From an uncultured Flavobacteriales bacterium (GTDB lineage Bacteria; Bacteroidota; Bacteroidia; Flavobacteriales; Crocinitomicaceae): a stretch of DNA of 39,976 bases. The translations under genes and the position numbers were made by a program. This document shows positions 16,614 to 25,165 of this stretch, piece after piece. Where the stretch lies: positions 1 through 39,976 of the forward strand of contig CAMLDR010000015.1 in the NCBI GenBank assembly GCA_946478775.1, in the 5' to 3' direction. Position 1 is the stretch's first letter. The number at the start of each line of letters is the position of its first letter. The notes beneath the pieces are model-generated. The model was not told the DNA's origin, did not search any database, and was given only the letters and a program-made list of their open reading frames with translations.

Positions 16614-18146
16614 ATGAACAACAAGCTTGATTTAAAACAAATAGAATCCTTTAGTCTTGACAAGAAGGAATACATCATTTCCGACGATGTTCGTAAGGAA
16701 CTGGAAAGATCCTTTTCCTTTCTTCAGGAATTTTCAAGTGATAAGATCATCTATGGAATCAATACCGGTTTTGGGCCAATGGCACAATTCAAGATCGATG
16801 AAGACAAACTCAACCAGCTTCAATATAACCTGATCAGAAGCCACTCTTCCGGAACCGGAAATGTATTGGATGCCGAATCAGCAAGAGCGGTTGTGCTTTC
16901 GCGTTTGACGAACTTCATGCAGGGGAATTCCGGGGTCAGTTACGGAGTGATCGAAAAATTAGTTCAGTTCCTGAATCACGACATTATTCCTGAGATCTTC
17001 GAACACGGTGGTGTAGGAGCAAGCGGTGATTTGGTCCAATTGGCTCATTTGGCTTTAAACCTGATCGGGGAAGGTTATGTATATATTGATGGTGTTCGCA
17101 GAAAAACGGCTGAAGTTTTAGCTGAAAAGAACATCACCCCTTTAAAAGTGCAATTGCGCGACGGACTGGGATTGATGAACGGAACTTCCTGTATGTCGGG
17201 AATCGGTTCTGTGAATCTGATCTATTCTTACCGTTTACTCGATTGGGCTATTGCAGCATCCACCATGATCAATGAGATCGTAGAAGCATATGACGACTCT
17301 TTCTCCGTAGGTCTGAATGAAGTGAAGCTGCATGCAGGTCAGCAGGCGATTGCAAAATCCATGCGCGACTTTTTGAAAGACAGCACATTGATCAAAAAAC
17401 GGGAAGAGCTTTTCACGGATGATAAAGTGGCTGAAACAACTGAATTCAAGAAAAAAATCCAGGAATACTACTCCATTCGCTGTATTCCGCAAATCCTTGG
17501 TCCGGTAAAAGACACCCTGGATTTTGCAAAAACGATTGTTGAAAACGAGATCAATTCCACCAATGACAACCCGGTTGTAAGCCTGGAACGTGAAAACGTA
17601 TTTCACGGAGGAAACTTCCACGGAGATTATATCTCACTGGAAATGGACAAGATCAAATTAGTAATCACCAAATTGACGATGCTTGCGGAAAGACAATTGA
17701 ACTTTCTTTTGAACAGCAAGATCAACGGTATTTTCCCTCCGTTCCTGAATACCCAAACATTGGGATTGAATTTCGGGATCCAGGGAATGCAGTTTACTGC
17801 AACTTCCACCACTGCTGAGAACCAAATGCTTTCGAACTCCATGTACGTCCACAGCATTTCCAACAATAACGACAATCAGGATATCGTGAGTATGGGAACA
17901 AACAGCGCTGTGATTACTAAGAAAGTCATTGAAAACGGTTTCCAGGTAATGGCTATCCACATGATGTCTGTTTGCCAGGCAATCGATTTACTGGATGAAA
18001 CCAAGAGAAACAAACTTTCTTCCAAAACAAAAGAAATTTATACCCAAATTCGTGCAGTATCTCCAACTATTAATGAAGACATTCCACAATTTGAAGCTAT
18101 TCGAAACGTAACAAACACCCTTAAGAAAACAACTCTTGCCCTATGA
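16614..18146 (+). CDS. Aromatic amino acid ammonia-lyase (probable tyrosine ammonia-lyase)
   Basis: This 510-residue HAL/PAL/TAL-family enzyme removes ammonia from an aromatic amino acid to give the trans-cinnamate. The catalytic MIO group forms from Ala136-Ser137-Gly138 in GGVGASGDLVQLAHLAL. Tyr47 in IIYGINTGFGP is the likely base, and NSTNDNP holds further active-site residues. The substrate-selectivity site reads Ser76-His77 in LIRSHSSG. This resembles bacterial histidine ammonia-lyases at first sight, but related enzymes in flavobacterial flexirubin clusters, such as the one from Flavobacterium johnsoniae, act on tyrosine. With an AMP ligase and polyene genes nearby and no other hut genes, 4-hydroxycinnamate supply is the best call. 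Confidence 0.88.
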   Translation: MNNKLDLKQIESFSLDKKEYIISDDVRKELERSFSFLQEFSSDKIIYGINTGFGPMAQFKIDEDKLNQLQYNLIRSHSSGTGNVLDAESARAVVLSRLTNFMQGNSGVSYGVIEKLVQFLNHDIIPEIFEHGGVGASGDLVQLAHLALNLIGEGYVYIDGVRRKTAEVLAEKNITPLKVQLRDGLGLMNGTSCMSGIGSVNLIYSYRLLDWAIAASTMINEIVEAYDDSFSVGLNEVKLHAGQQAIAKSMRDFLKDSTLIKKREELFTDDKVAETTEFKKKIQEYYSIRCIPQILGPVKDTLDFAKTIVENEINSTNDNPVVSLERENVFHGGNFHGDYISLEMDKIKLVITKLTMLAERQLNFLLNSKINGIFPPFLNTQTLGLNFGIQGMQFTATSTTAENQMLSNSMYVHSISNNNDNQDIVSMGTNSAVITKKVIENGFQVMAIHMMSVCQAIDLLDETKRNKLSSKTKEIYTQIRAVSPTINEDIPQFEAIRNVTNTLKKTTLAL

Positions 18147-18874
18147 AATGTGCTCTGATCACAGGTGCTTCCAGAGGAATTGGACGTGCGATTGCACTGC
18201 AAATATCCCAGGACTTAAACCTCCACATCTTAATCAATTACGCTTCCAATCAAGCTGCTGCTGAAGAAACTTTAAGTCTGATCCAACAAGCTGGCGGAAC
18301 CGGCGAATTGATGCATTTTGATGTAAAAGACGGTGCTGCTGTAAAAGCTGCCGTTGAAAATTGGTATACCGCTAACCCGGAAGGAATTATCCACGTGCTG
18401 GTAAATAATGCCGGGATCACAAAAGACAACCTCTTCCCGTGGGTAACTGAAGAAGATTGGGATGCTGTTTTGAACACTTCTTTGAAAGGAATGTATAACT
18501 GCACACAAGCAATTATACAACGGATGTTGCGACAACGAAGCGGACGCATCATTAATATCGCTTCTTTAAGCGGATTGAAAGGTGTTCCCGGACAAACAAA
18601 CTATTCGGCTGCAAAAGGAGGAATGATCGCTGCAACAAAAGCACTTTCCCAGGAAATTGCCAAACGAAATATTACCGTAAATGCTATCGCTCCGGGCTTT
18701 ATTGAGTCGGACATGACTAGTGACCTGGATATGAATGAATTAAAAAAAATGGTTCCTGCCAACCGCTTTGGAAAAGTGGAAGAAGTAGCGTACCTTGCAA
18801 GTTTTTTGGCATCTGAAAAAGCAGCCTACATAACCGGAGAAGTTATTAATATTAACGGAGGAATTTACGCTTAA
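18143..18874 (+). CDS. 3-oxoacyl-ACP reductase (FabG-type, SDR family)
   Basis: This 243-residue short-chain dehydrogenase is of FabG type. The NADP-binding GASRGIG is at residues 8-14, NNAG at about 89-92, and the catalytic Ser-Tyr-Lys set is in IASLSG and YSAAKGG (about 154-158). The C-terminus ends TGEVININGGIYA, typical of FabG. It reduces the keto group formed after each ketosynthase step of polyene assembly, being the only reductase of this kind in the cluster. It overlaps the ammonia-lyase stop by four bases (ATGA) and is followed two bases later by a ketosynthase, so the genes are translationally linked. Confidence 0.92.
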   Translation: MKCALITGASRGIGRAIALQISQDLNLHILINYASNQAAAEETLSLIQQAGGTGELMHFDVKDGAAVKAAVENWYTANPEGIIHVLVNNAGITKDNLFPWVTEEDWDAVLNTSLKGMYNCTQAIIQRMLRQRSGRIINIASLSGLKGVPGQTNYSAAKGGMIAATKALSQEIAKRNITVNAIAPGFIESDMTSDLDMNELKKMVPANRFGKVEEVAYLASFLASEKAAYITGEVININGGIYA

Positions 18875-18876
18875 CT

Positions 18877-20100
18877 ATGGAACATCGTGTAGTAATTACC
18901 GGAATTGGTGCCTATTCGTGTTTGGGTGAAAACCTGGATACGGTTCTGGAATCCCTGCGCACTGGTCGCAGTGGAGTAATTTACGATGAGCAGCGTAAAG
19001 ATTTTGGTTACCGGTCTTGTTTTACCGGAATGGTTGCCGAACCGGATTTGAACCCTTTCCTGTCGCGCCGTCAGCGTATCGGAATGCACCAACCCGCCCG
19101 GTATGCTTTTATGTCCACCAAAGAAGCAATGGAAGGTTCCGGTTTGGATGCAGATTTCCTGGACAAAACTGAAACGGGAATTATTTTCGGGAATGATTCA
19201 ACTGCCGGTGCGGTGGTTGAGACCGTAGATAAAGTCCGTGCAAAAAAGAATACCACACTCATCGGAAGTGGCGACATCTTCCAGAATATGAACTCTACCG
19301 TGAACATGAACCTTTCAACGATTTACAAATTGAAAGGGATGAATTTCACGATTTCTGCGGCCTGTTCTTCCGGATCGCATTCCATCGGAATGGGTTATTT
19401 ACTGATCAAACAAGGATTGCAGGAACGCGTAGTTTGCGGAGGAGCACAAGAGATCAATGTTTTTGCAATGGCAAGCTTTGATGGTTTGGGCGCATTTTCA
19501 GTAAGAGATGCAGCTCCTGCTATGGCTAGTCGTCCGTTCGACAGAGACCGCGACGGTTTGGTTCCCTCTGGTGGTGCGGCAACGGTTATCATCGAATCAT
19601 TGGAATCAGCTTTGAAAAGAAATGCACCGATTTACGGAGAAATCGTAGGATTTGGTTTTTCTTCCAACGGAGACCACATTTCCAATCCGAACTTCGACGG
19701 CCAGTTCAGATCATTGAGCATGGCTTTAAAACAAGCGAATTTAACAGCAAACGATATTGATTACGTGAATGCGCATGCTACTTCAACTCCAATCGGGGAT
19801 TCCACAGAAGCACAGGCAATTTTCAACGTACTGGGATCCAAAGTTCCCGTGAGTTCTACCAAAAGTATGACCGGGCACGAATGTTGGATGGCCGGTGCCA
19901 GTGAAATCGTTTATTCATTGCTAATGATGAACAATGATTTTATTGCACCAAATATTAATTTTGAAAACCCGGACGAACATTCGGAAAAGATCAATATTAT
20001 TCCAAACTATAAAGAACAAAACATTGATTGTTTCTTATCCAATTCATTCGGATTCGGAGGAACAAACTCTTCATTGATTATCAAAAAATTTAAAAAATAA
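18877..20100 (+). CDS. Beta-ketoacyl-ACP synthase (KAS I/II type)
   Basis: This 407-residue condensing enzyme has an intact triad: Cys163 in SAACSSGSHS, His300 in NAHATSTPIGD and His334 in STKSMTGHECW, spaced almost as in FabF. The glycine-rich ending NSFGFGGTNSSLI is standard for the family. It extends an ACP-bound acyl chain by two carbons from malonyl-ACP. Of the four active ketosynthases here it is the only one not followed by a degenerate partner, which could mark it as the initiating or stand-alone condensing enzyme, comparable in position to the stand-alone ketosynthase of aryl polyene clusters. An ACP gene follows after 12 bases. Confidence 0.92.
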   Translation: MEHRVVITGIGAYSCLGENLDTVLESLRTGRSGVIYDEQRKDFGYRSCFTGMVAEPDLNPFLSRRQRIGMHQPARYAFMSTKEAMEGSGLDADFLDKTETGIIFGNDSTAGAVVETVDKVRAKKNTTLIGSGDIFQNMNSTVNMNLSTIYKLKGMNFTISAACSSGSHSIGMGYLLIKQGLQERVVCGGAQEINVFAMASFDGLGAFSVRDAAPAMASRPFDRDRDGLVPSGGAATVIIESLESALKRNAPIYGEIVGFGFSSNGDHISNPNFDGQFRSLSMALKQANLTANDIDYVNAHATSTPIGDSTEAQAIFNVLGSKVPVSSTKSMTGHECWMAGASEIVYSLLMMNNDFIAPNINFENPDEHSEKINIIPNYKEQNIDCFLSNSFGFGGTNSSLIIKKFKK

Positions 20101-20112
20101 GAATACCCTGAC

Positions 20113-20358
20113 ATGAAAAGAGAAGATATCATTCTTACTACCAAACAATTTTTATCTGAGGAATTTGAAGTTGACGCAACCTTGATACAGCCCGATAATA
20201 ATTTACAGCAAACATTAGACCTGGATAGCCTGGACTACGTGGATTTGGTTGTGGTTATTGAGGAGAATTTAGGAATCAAGCCAACGGCAGAAGATTTCAA
20301 AACCATTGAGACTTTTAACGATTTCTACGATTTAGTTGAGCAACGTTTGAACGGGTAA
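20113..20358 (+). CDS. Acyl carrier protein (first of three)
   Basis: This 81-residue acidic protein has the carrier-protein signature DLDSLDYVDLV; Ser39 is the predicted phosphopantetheine attachment site. Its sequence is more diverged from the other two carriers of the cluster (23735 and 34726), which are close to each other, suggesting a distinct job such as carrying the aryl starter. The cluster's own transferase at 3396 is a good candidate to activate it. It is placed between a ketosynthase and the LpxL-like acyltransferase. Confidence 0.9.
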   Translation: MKREDIILTTKQFLSEEFEVDATLIQPDNNLQQTLDLDSLDYVDLVVVIEENLGIKPTAEDFKTIETFNDFYDLVEQRLNG

Positions 20359-20364
20359 AAGTGG

Positions 20365-21237
20365 ATGGAACAAAAATGGGATGGTAAAACCAAAGGCTCG
20401 CTTTGGGGGTATAAGTTCTTTATTTACTCTATTCGATTTTTAGGGGTTCGATTTGCCTACTTTTTTTGCATCGGTGTTTCCGGATACTTTTTGCTTTTCT
20501 CCCGCAAACCTCGGAGAGCTCTAGTTTCCTTTTATCAAAAAGGATTCCATTACAGCAAGTGGAAAGCGATCCGATCTACTGCCCGGAATTTGTATTTGTT
20601 CGGACAAACACTCATCGACCGGATAGCCTTAAAAACACCCAGAAAAAGAATCTTTACTTTTCGATTTAACAACGAAGAAGCCTTGATCAAAATGAATGAA
20701 GCCGGTAAAGGCGGATTTCTCTTCTCAGCCCATTTAGGAAATTGGGAAAATGCCGGAAACCTTCTTGGAGAACGAATCACCCTGAAGATCAATATTTTGA
20801 TGCTGGATGCCGAAGTTCAAAAAATCAAGGCCTTTATTGAAGATTCTTCCGGAAAATCACAGTACCAGCTCATTCCTATAAAAGATGATCTTTCGCACCT
20901 CATATTGATCCACCAGGCATTAAAACGCAATGAATTAATTGCCTTGCATGCCGACAGAACGACCCCCGGTCAAAAGAACTTTCGATTGCCTTTTTTGAAC
21001 GGTTTTGCAGAATTCCCCGCCGGACCATTTATTATGGCACATAAATTCAAAGTTCCGCTTACCTTTGTATATGCCGTTAAATCAGGGAGTACGCACTACG
21101 AATTAAGTGCCACCGATCCGCTCACAGCGTTTGAATCCCCTGAGAAAACAGCAGAAATTTATGCAAAACACCTGGAAGAACAAGTGAAAGCAAGCCCAAC
21201 CCAATGGTTTAACTTTTTTGAATATTATGTTGATTAG
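20365..21237 (+). CDS. LpxL/HtrB-like lysophospholipid acyltransferase
   Basis: This 290-residue protein is of the LpxL/HtrB acyltransferase family. An N-terminal membrane segment (about 22-48) is followed by FSAHLGNWENAG with His123 and Glu128 forming the HX4E catalytic motif, then LHADRTTPG and FPAGPFIMAH typical of later family blocks. Such enzymes move an acyl chain from ACP onto a hydroxyl group at the inner membrane. In aryl polyene clusters a relative attaches the polyene to its lipid part. Here it is the leading candidate for esterifying the polyene acid to the dialkylresorcinol, though other acyltransferases are encoded nearby. Its last bases overlap the next gene. Confidence 0.85.
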   Translation: MEQKWDGKTKGSLWGYKFFIYSIRFLGVRFAYFFCIGVSGYFLLFSRKPRRALVSFYQKGFHYSKWKAIRSTARNLYLFGQTLIDRIALKTPRKRIFTFRFNNEEALIKMNEAGKGGFLFSAHLGNWENAGNLLGERITLKINILMLDAEVQKIKAFIEDSSGKSQYQLIPIKDDLSHLILIHQALKRNELIALHADRTTPGQKNFRLPFLNGFAEFPAGPFIMAHKFKVPLTFVYAVKSGSTHYELSATDPLTAFESPEKTAEIYAKHLEEQVKASPTQWFNFFEYYVD

Positions 21238-21646
21238 CAAAGAAAATATTACATCCATCATTCCACAAAGGGACCCATTTGTGATGATTGATAGTCTTTT
21301 AACAGCAGATGAAACAGGTTTTAAAACCGAGTTTAAAATTGCGTCTGATAATTTGTTTCTGGAAAACGCTGTTTTATCCGAATCAGCATTGATCGAAAAT
21401 ATTGCTCAAACCTGTGCTGCCGGTTTCGGTTATTTAAACAGCCTGGTAGAAGGCGGTGAGCCCAAACTGGGGTTTATCGGAGCAGTTACTCAGGTAAATG
21501 TGCAGCAAGCCGCAAAAGAAAATGACCTCATCGAAACCTCTGTTGCGGTATTGAGCACTTTTGATACGATCCATTTGGTAGAAGGAACAGCGAAATCAAA
21601 CGGAAACATTTTGGTGACCTGCCAAATGAAAATTGTTTTGGCATGA
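21227..21646 (+). CDS. ApeP-like hotdog 3-hydroxyacyl-ACP dehydratase subunit
   Basis: The ATG at 21227 (a TTG at 21218 is less likely) gives a 139-residue hotdog-fold protein. IIPQRDPFVMIDSLL corresponds to the LPHRyPFLLvD region of FabZ and the LPHDAPMLLL region of ApeP, with Gln in place of His. The central helix LIENIAQTCAAGFGY matches the family, but the GHFPGxP catalytic-histidine motif is absent. In the E. coli aryl polyene pathway a FabZ-like protein (ApeI) and an ApeP protein work as a pair. The FabZ-like partner here would be 27455. It overlaps the previous gene by 11 bases and the next by four. Confidence 0.72.
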   Translation: MLISKENITSIIPQRDPFVMIDSLLTADETGFKTEFKIASDNLFLENAVLSESALIENIAQTCAAGFGYLNSLVEGGEPKLGFIGAVTQVNVQQAAKENDLIETSVAVLSTFDTIHLVEGTAKSNGNILVTCQMKIVLA

Positions 21647-22071
21647 AGGTCCTGAAATCATCCGTTTTGATCCCGGTCCGTTTCAGTGAAACGGATGCGA
21701 TGGGTGTTGTATGGCACGGAAATTACCTGAAGTTCTTTGAAGATGCGCGCGAGCAATTCGGCCGGGATTTCGGAATCGAATACCTGGATGTACACGCCCA
21801 GGGCTACTTTATTCCCATTGTTAAATCGGAAATTTCGCATAAGGCCTCCATTTTCTATGGAGAATCAGCATTGGTCAATATCATTTTGGAACAGCATGAA
21901 TCCGCTAAAATTGTGTTTCGCTACGAGGTGATCAATAACACAACCAAACAAATTGCAGCAACCGGAATGACCATGCAGGTTTTCATGTTCACCACCGATC
22001 GAACCCTGGAATTAATCAAACCGGAATTCTACCGCATTTGGGAAGAAGCTCAAAATTGGATAGATGGATAA
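21643..22071 (+). CDS. Acyl-CoA/ACP thioesterase, YbgC/4HBT family
   Basis: This 142-residue hotdog-fold enzyme opens with RFSETDAMGVVWHGNYLKFFEDAR, a close match to the YbgC/FcbC consensus, in which the Asp of TDAMG is catalytic and HGNYLKFFEDAR lines the active helix. It is expected to cleave thioesters of CoA or ACP. In a polyene assembly line this could release or edit stalled chains, or free the finished polyene acid. Similar thioesterases are regular members of aryl polyene clusters. It begins in an ATGA overlap with the dehydratase gene and overlaps the following ketosynthase gene by 8 bases. Confidence 0.87.
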   Translation: MKVLKSSVLIPVRFSETDAMGVVWHGNYLKFFEDAREQFGRDFGIEYLDVHAQGYFIPIVKSEISHKASIFYGESALVNIILEQHESAKIVFRYEVINNTTKQIAATGMTMQVFMFTTDRTLELIKPEFYRIWEEAQNWIDG

Positions 22072-23137
22072 ACGGGTTTACATACAGACGCTTTCTCTGG
22101 TAACTCCGCTCGGAAATACGGTTGAGCAGCATTTGGATGCTTTTCAGCGAGGTGTTTCAGGAATTAAACTGATCGAAAACGCTGGTTTTCAGGATGCGGA
22201 CATTCCCTTAGCCAAACGAATAGAAATTTCTTCCAATCGCTACGACGCACTTTTAAGAGAAGCACTTGAAAAAGCAGCAACAACATTTTCAGGATCGTCT
22301 GAAAAAACCGCTGTTATTGTCAGTTCAACCAAAGGAAACATTGATTTACTTCCCGGGGATACTTTTGCAGGTACACAGCCAATTATACACGAATTTTTCC
22401 CGGGCACCGACCTGTTCATCATTTCAAACGCCTGTGTTTCGGGAGTGATCGCCATTAATACCGCAGCAGATTATTTGCTCGCCGGGAAATACGAAGACAT
22501 CATTGTCATTGGAATTGACGTGGTTTCCGAATTCGTTTCATACGGGTTTCAGAGTTTGTTTGCCTTAAGCAGCGAAGCCTGTAAACCATTTGATAAATCA
22601 CGGAATGGAACAACGCTCGGAGAAGGATGCGGCATTGTTTTGGTCTCTTCACAGAAACCGACTGATTTTGCCGTTTTGTACAAAGGCGGTTCTTCTTCCA
22701 ATGATGCCAATCACATTTCAGGCCCGTCCCGAACGGGAGAAGGTTTGGTCCGCTCCATTGAAAAAACGTTTAAACGCAGCGGCTTAACGGCATCTGCAAT
22801 TGATTTTGTTTCAGCTCACGGAACTGCTACCGTATTCAATGATGAAATGGAAAGCATTGCATTCGGAAGAACAAACCTGGACCGTGTGCCGCTCAACAGC
22901 ATGAAAGGATATTTCGGCCACACTTTAGGCGCGGCAGGTATTTTGGAAACGATCATGAGTATGGTTTCTATGAAGGAAGGAGTACTTTTCCCCAGCCTCG
23001 GCTTTGAAGAGACCGGAACCACCGTTCCTTTGAATATCGTTCACCACATGGAATCCCGGGAATTGAAAACTATTCTGAAGACAGCTTCCGGATTCGGAGG
23101 AGGAAATGCAAGTTTAATCTTACAAAAGCTACCGTGA
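22064..23137 (+). CDS. Beta-ketoacyl synthase, short form
   Basis: This 357-residue condensing enzyme has Cys124 in SNACVSGVIA, His252 in SAHGTATVFND and His286 in KGYFGHTLGA, so the active site is intact. It is about 35-50 residues shorter than the other ketosynthases of the cluster, mainly in the N-terminal half. It is followed in an overlap (GTGA) by a 202-residue degenerate ketosynthase-like protein, and the two may pair as ketosynthase and chain-length partner. Its place in the pathway, for instance acting late in polyene extension or on shorter chains, cannot be told from sequence. Confidence 0.88.
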   Translation: MDKRVYIQTLSLVTPLGNTVEQHLDAFQRGVSGIKLIENAGFQDADIPLAKRIEISSNRYDALLREALEKAATTFSGSSEKTAVIVSSTKGNIDLLPGDTFAGTQPIIHEFFPGTDLFIISNACVSGVIAINTAADYLLAGKYEDIIVIGIDVVSEFVSYGFQSLFALSSEACKPFDKSRNGTTLGEGCGIVLVSSQKPTDFAVLYKGGSSSNDANHISGPSRTGEGLVRSIEKTFKRSGLTASAIDFVSAHGTATVFNDEMESIAFGRTNLDRVPLNSMKGYFGHTLGAAGILETIMSMVSMKEGVLFPSLGFEETGTTVPLNIVHHMESRELKTILKTASGFGGGNASLILQKLP

Positions 23138-23742
23138 AGATCTTAGCACATAGTTATGTTTGTCCGCAAGGAGTTTTCCTGAACGGGAAGAAGCTCTTCG
23201 ATACTGAGGGTGAAGAAAATCCATTGAAGACTGCTTATCAGCAACTCGCAGTAGATTATCCGAAGTTTTACAAAATGGATGTGCTTTCTAAGATGGCATT
23301 CATCGGGACAGAAATCCTCCTTCCGTTTTTTCCAAAAGACATGGATGCGGAAAATGACCTGCAGCTGATCTTTGCCAATAGTTCAGCAAGTCAGCATACA
23401 GACAACCTGTTTATAGAAAGCTATGACCAATTAAATAAACCAAGCCCTTCCCTTTTTGTCTATACTTTGCCAAACATTGTAACCGGAGAACTATGTATTC
23501 GCCACAAATGGTACGGTGAAAATTGCTTTTTCGTGGAAGAAGCATTCAATCCGGCCCATTTTTCAGAATGGTCACAAATAGCGTTAAATAAGGGAAATAA
23601 TAGCTGTTTATGCGCTTGGGTGGAGGCAAAAACGAATGGCGAACAAGAATGTTTCCTATTTTTGCTAACTGATTCAGATAAAGGAGAACATTCAATCGAA
23701 AATGAACTTTCAACTCTAATTAAACAATACAGAAATGAGTGA
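23134..23742 (+). CDS. Degenerate ketosynthase-like (half-length, Ketoacyl-synt_2-like) protein
   Basis: This 202-residue protein has a GTG start that overlaps the previous stop. The segment LFVYTLPNIVTGELCIRHKWYGENCFF resembles the ketosynthase region before the active-site cysteine (compare SPTAFIQSTHNTISGQ in the protein at 25165), but no Cys occurs at the nucleophile position and the C-terminal half with both histidines is missing. It is therefore likely a catalytically dead, half-length thiolase-fold protein, as in the N-terminal-like ketosynthase family of aryl polyene clusters. It may stabilise the ketosynthase at 22064 or set chain length. The family assignment is by weak similarity and context. 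Confidence 0.6.
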   Translation: MKILAHSYVCPQGVFLNGKKLFDTEGEENPLKTAYQQLAVDYPKFYKMDVLSKMAFIGTEILLPFFPKDMDAENDLQLIFANSSASQHTDNLFIESYDQLNKPSPSLFVYTLPNIVTGELCIRHKWYGENCFFVEEAFNPAHFSEWSQIALNKGNNSCLCAWVEAKTNGEQECFLFLLTDSDKGEHSIENELSTLIKQYRNE

Positions 23743-23989
23743 CTTAAAAGAAAACCTGAAGGCTCAGATTATTGAGCAACTGAACCTTGAAGATTTAACA
23801 CCTGCAGACATCCGGGATGATGCTCCTCTATTCGGAGATCAAGGACTAGGGTTGGATTCGATTGATGCTTTGGAATTCATCGTTTTGCTGGATTCTAACT
23901 ACGGAATTAAAATTTCAGATCCGAGTGAAGGAAAAGAGATCTTTCAATCGATTAATACATTAGCGGATTACATTTCTAAAAATCAATAA
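23735..23989 (+). CDS. Acyl carrier protein (second of three)
   Basis: This 84-residue carrier protein has LGLDSIDALEFIVLLD, with Ser42 as the phosphopantetheine site. It shares LTPADI, PLFG and LGLDSID blocks with the carrier at 34726, and both stand directly before a ketosynthase and a chain-length-factor-like gene, so the three-gene cassette has been duplicated. It overlaps the preceding gene by 8 bases and abuts the next gene with no gap. It is expected to carry growing polyene intermediates. Confidence 0.9.
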   Translation: MSDLKENLKAQIIEQLNLEDLTPADIRDDAPLFGDQGLGLDSIDALEFIVLLDSNYGIKISDPSEGKEIFQSINTLADYISKNQ

Positions 23990-25165
23990 ATGCGCATTTA
24001 CGTTACTGGATACGGCGTTATTTCTTCTATCGGTGAAAACGTAGAAGAAACTTTGCTTGCCCTGCGTTCTGAAAAAACCGGGATAAAGCAAGGTCAGAAA
24101 ACGTATACAGAACGTTTCAAAGTAGGTGAGATCAGCTGGACAAACGAACAATTGACTGAGCGGTTTAAATTGACGCAGGATGCTTCCAGAACTGCTTTGC
24201 TCGGGATGATAGCTGCAAAAGAAGCCTTTCACGGACATACTCTAAGCCCGGAAATCAGAACCGGGTTGATCTCAGGGACCTCTGTCGGCGGAATGGATGT
24301 GAGTGAATTAGCTTACAAAGACTTTTTGAACGGAGAAAGTGACGACCTGGCTATTTACCGAAATCACCCGAGTGGTACCACCAGTGAACAAATTGCCAAA
24401 GAACTGGGAATCGACGGATATGTCAACACCATTTCAACAGCTTGTTCTTCTGCAGCCAATTCCATTATGCTTGGAGCAAGAATGCTCCTAAGCGGACAAC
24501 TGGACCGCGTAGTTGTTGGCGGAACAGACGGGCTTTCACAGTTCACCATTTCAGGATTCCGGTCTTTAATGATCTTCGATGACGAATGGTGCAGGCCTTT
24601 TGATGAAACAAGAAAAGGATTAAACCTGGGTGAAGGCGCGGGATTCTTGGTCCTGGAAACAGAAGAAACCATCAAAAAATCGGGAAAAGAGCCATTGGCA
24701 ATCCTTTCCGGATGGAGTAATGCTTCAGACGCTTATCATCAAACAGCCTCTTCCCCGGAAGGGCTCGGAGCAACACTTTCCATGAAAGGCGCTTTGGCAA
24801 TTGCTGGGTTGGATCCGGGTGATATTGATTACATCAACGCACACGGAACAGCAACACCCAATAATGACCTGTCGGAATCCCATGGAATAAAAACCGTTTT
24901 TGGTTCCTCCATTCCTCCTTTCAGTTCTACAAAAGCTTATACAGGTCATACTTTGGCCGCTTCAGGAGGAATCGAAGCTGTATTTGGGATTCTAGCTTTG
25001 AATAAAGGCCTTTTACTTCCGAATCTCAACTTCAGACAAGCAATAGAAGAAACAGGTTTGACTCCGGTTAAAAACTATTCCGAAGGAAACCCCGTTAAAC
25101 ATATACTATCCAACTCATTTGGGTTCGGAGGAAACAACTCAACAATCATTTTAAGCAAGGTTTAA
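23990..25165 (+). CDS. Beta-ketoacyl synthase (KS of the first ACP-KS-CLF cassette)
   Basis: This 391-residue KAS II-type enzyme has Cys152 in STACSSAANS, His285 in NAHGTATPNND and His320 in STKAYTGHTLAASGG. The ending SNSFGFGGNNSTIIL is typical. It is followed by a degenerate ketosynthase whose start codon overlaps its stop (TAATG), the arrangement of KS-CLF heterodimers in type II polyketide and aryl polyene systems, where the partner fixes chain length. It is most likely the main polyene-extending ketosynthase together with the protein at 25165. It is paralogous to 35001. Confidence 0.92.
   Translation: MRIYVTGYGVISSIGENVEETLLALRSEKTGIKQGQKTYTERFKVGEISWTNEQLTERFKLTQDASRTALLGMIAAKEAFHGHTLSPEIRTGLISGTSVGGMDVSELAYKDFLNGESDDLAIYRNHPSGTTSEQIAKELGIDGYVNTISTACSSAANSIMLGARMLLSGQLDRVVVGGTDGLSQFTISGFRSLMIFDDEWCRPFDETRKGLNLGEGAGFLVLETEETIKKSGKEPLAILSGWSNASDAYHQTASSPEGLGATLSMKGALAIAGLDPGDIDYINAHGTATPNNDLSESHGIKTVFGSSIPPFSSTKAYTGHTLAASGGIEAVFGILALNKGLLLPNLNFRQAIEETGLTPVKNYSEGNPVKHILSNSFGFGGNNSTIILSKV

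Noticed and set aside
16614..18146. Histidine ammonia-lyase of a hut operon
   Set aside because: The Ser-His selectivity residues resemble HAL, but no hutU, hutI or hutG is near and the context calls for a cinnamate product; close relatives in such clusters act on tyrosine.
18877..25165. Housekeeping fatty acid synthesis operon
   Set aside because: The repeated ketosynthase/chain-length-factor pairs, ammonia-lyase, aryl ligase and dar genes are not part of fatty acid synthesis, and fabD, fabH and plsX are absent.
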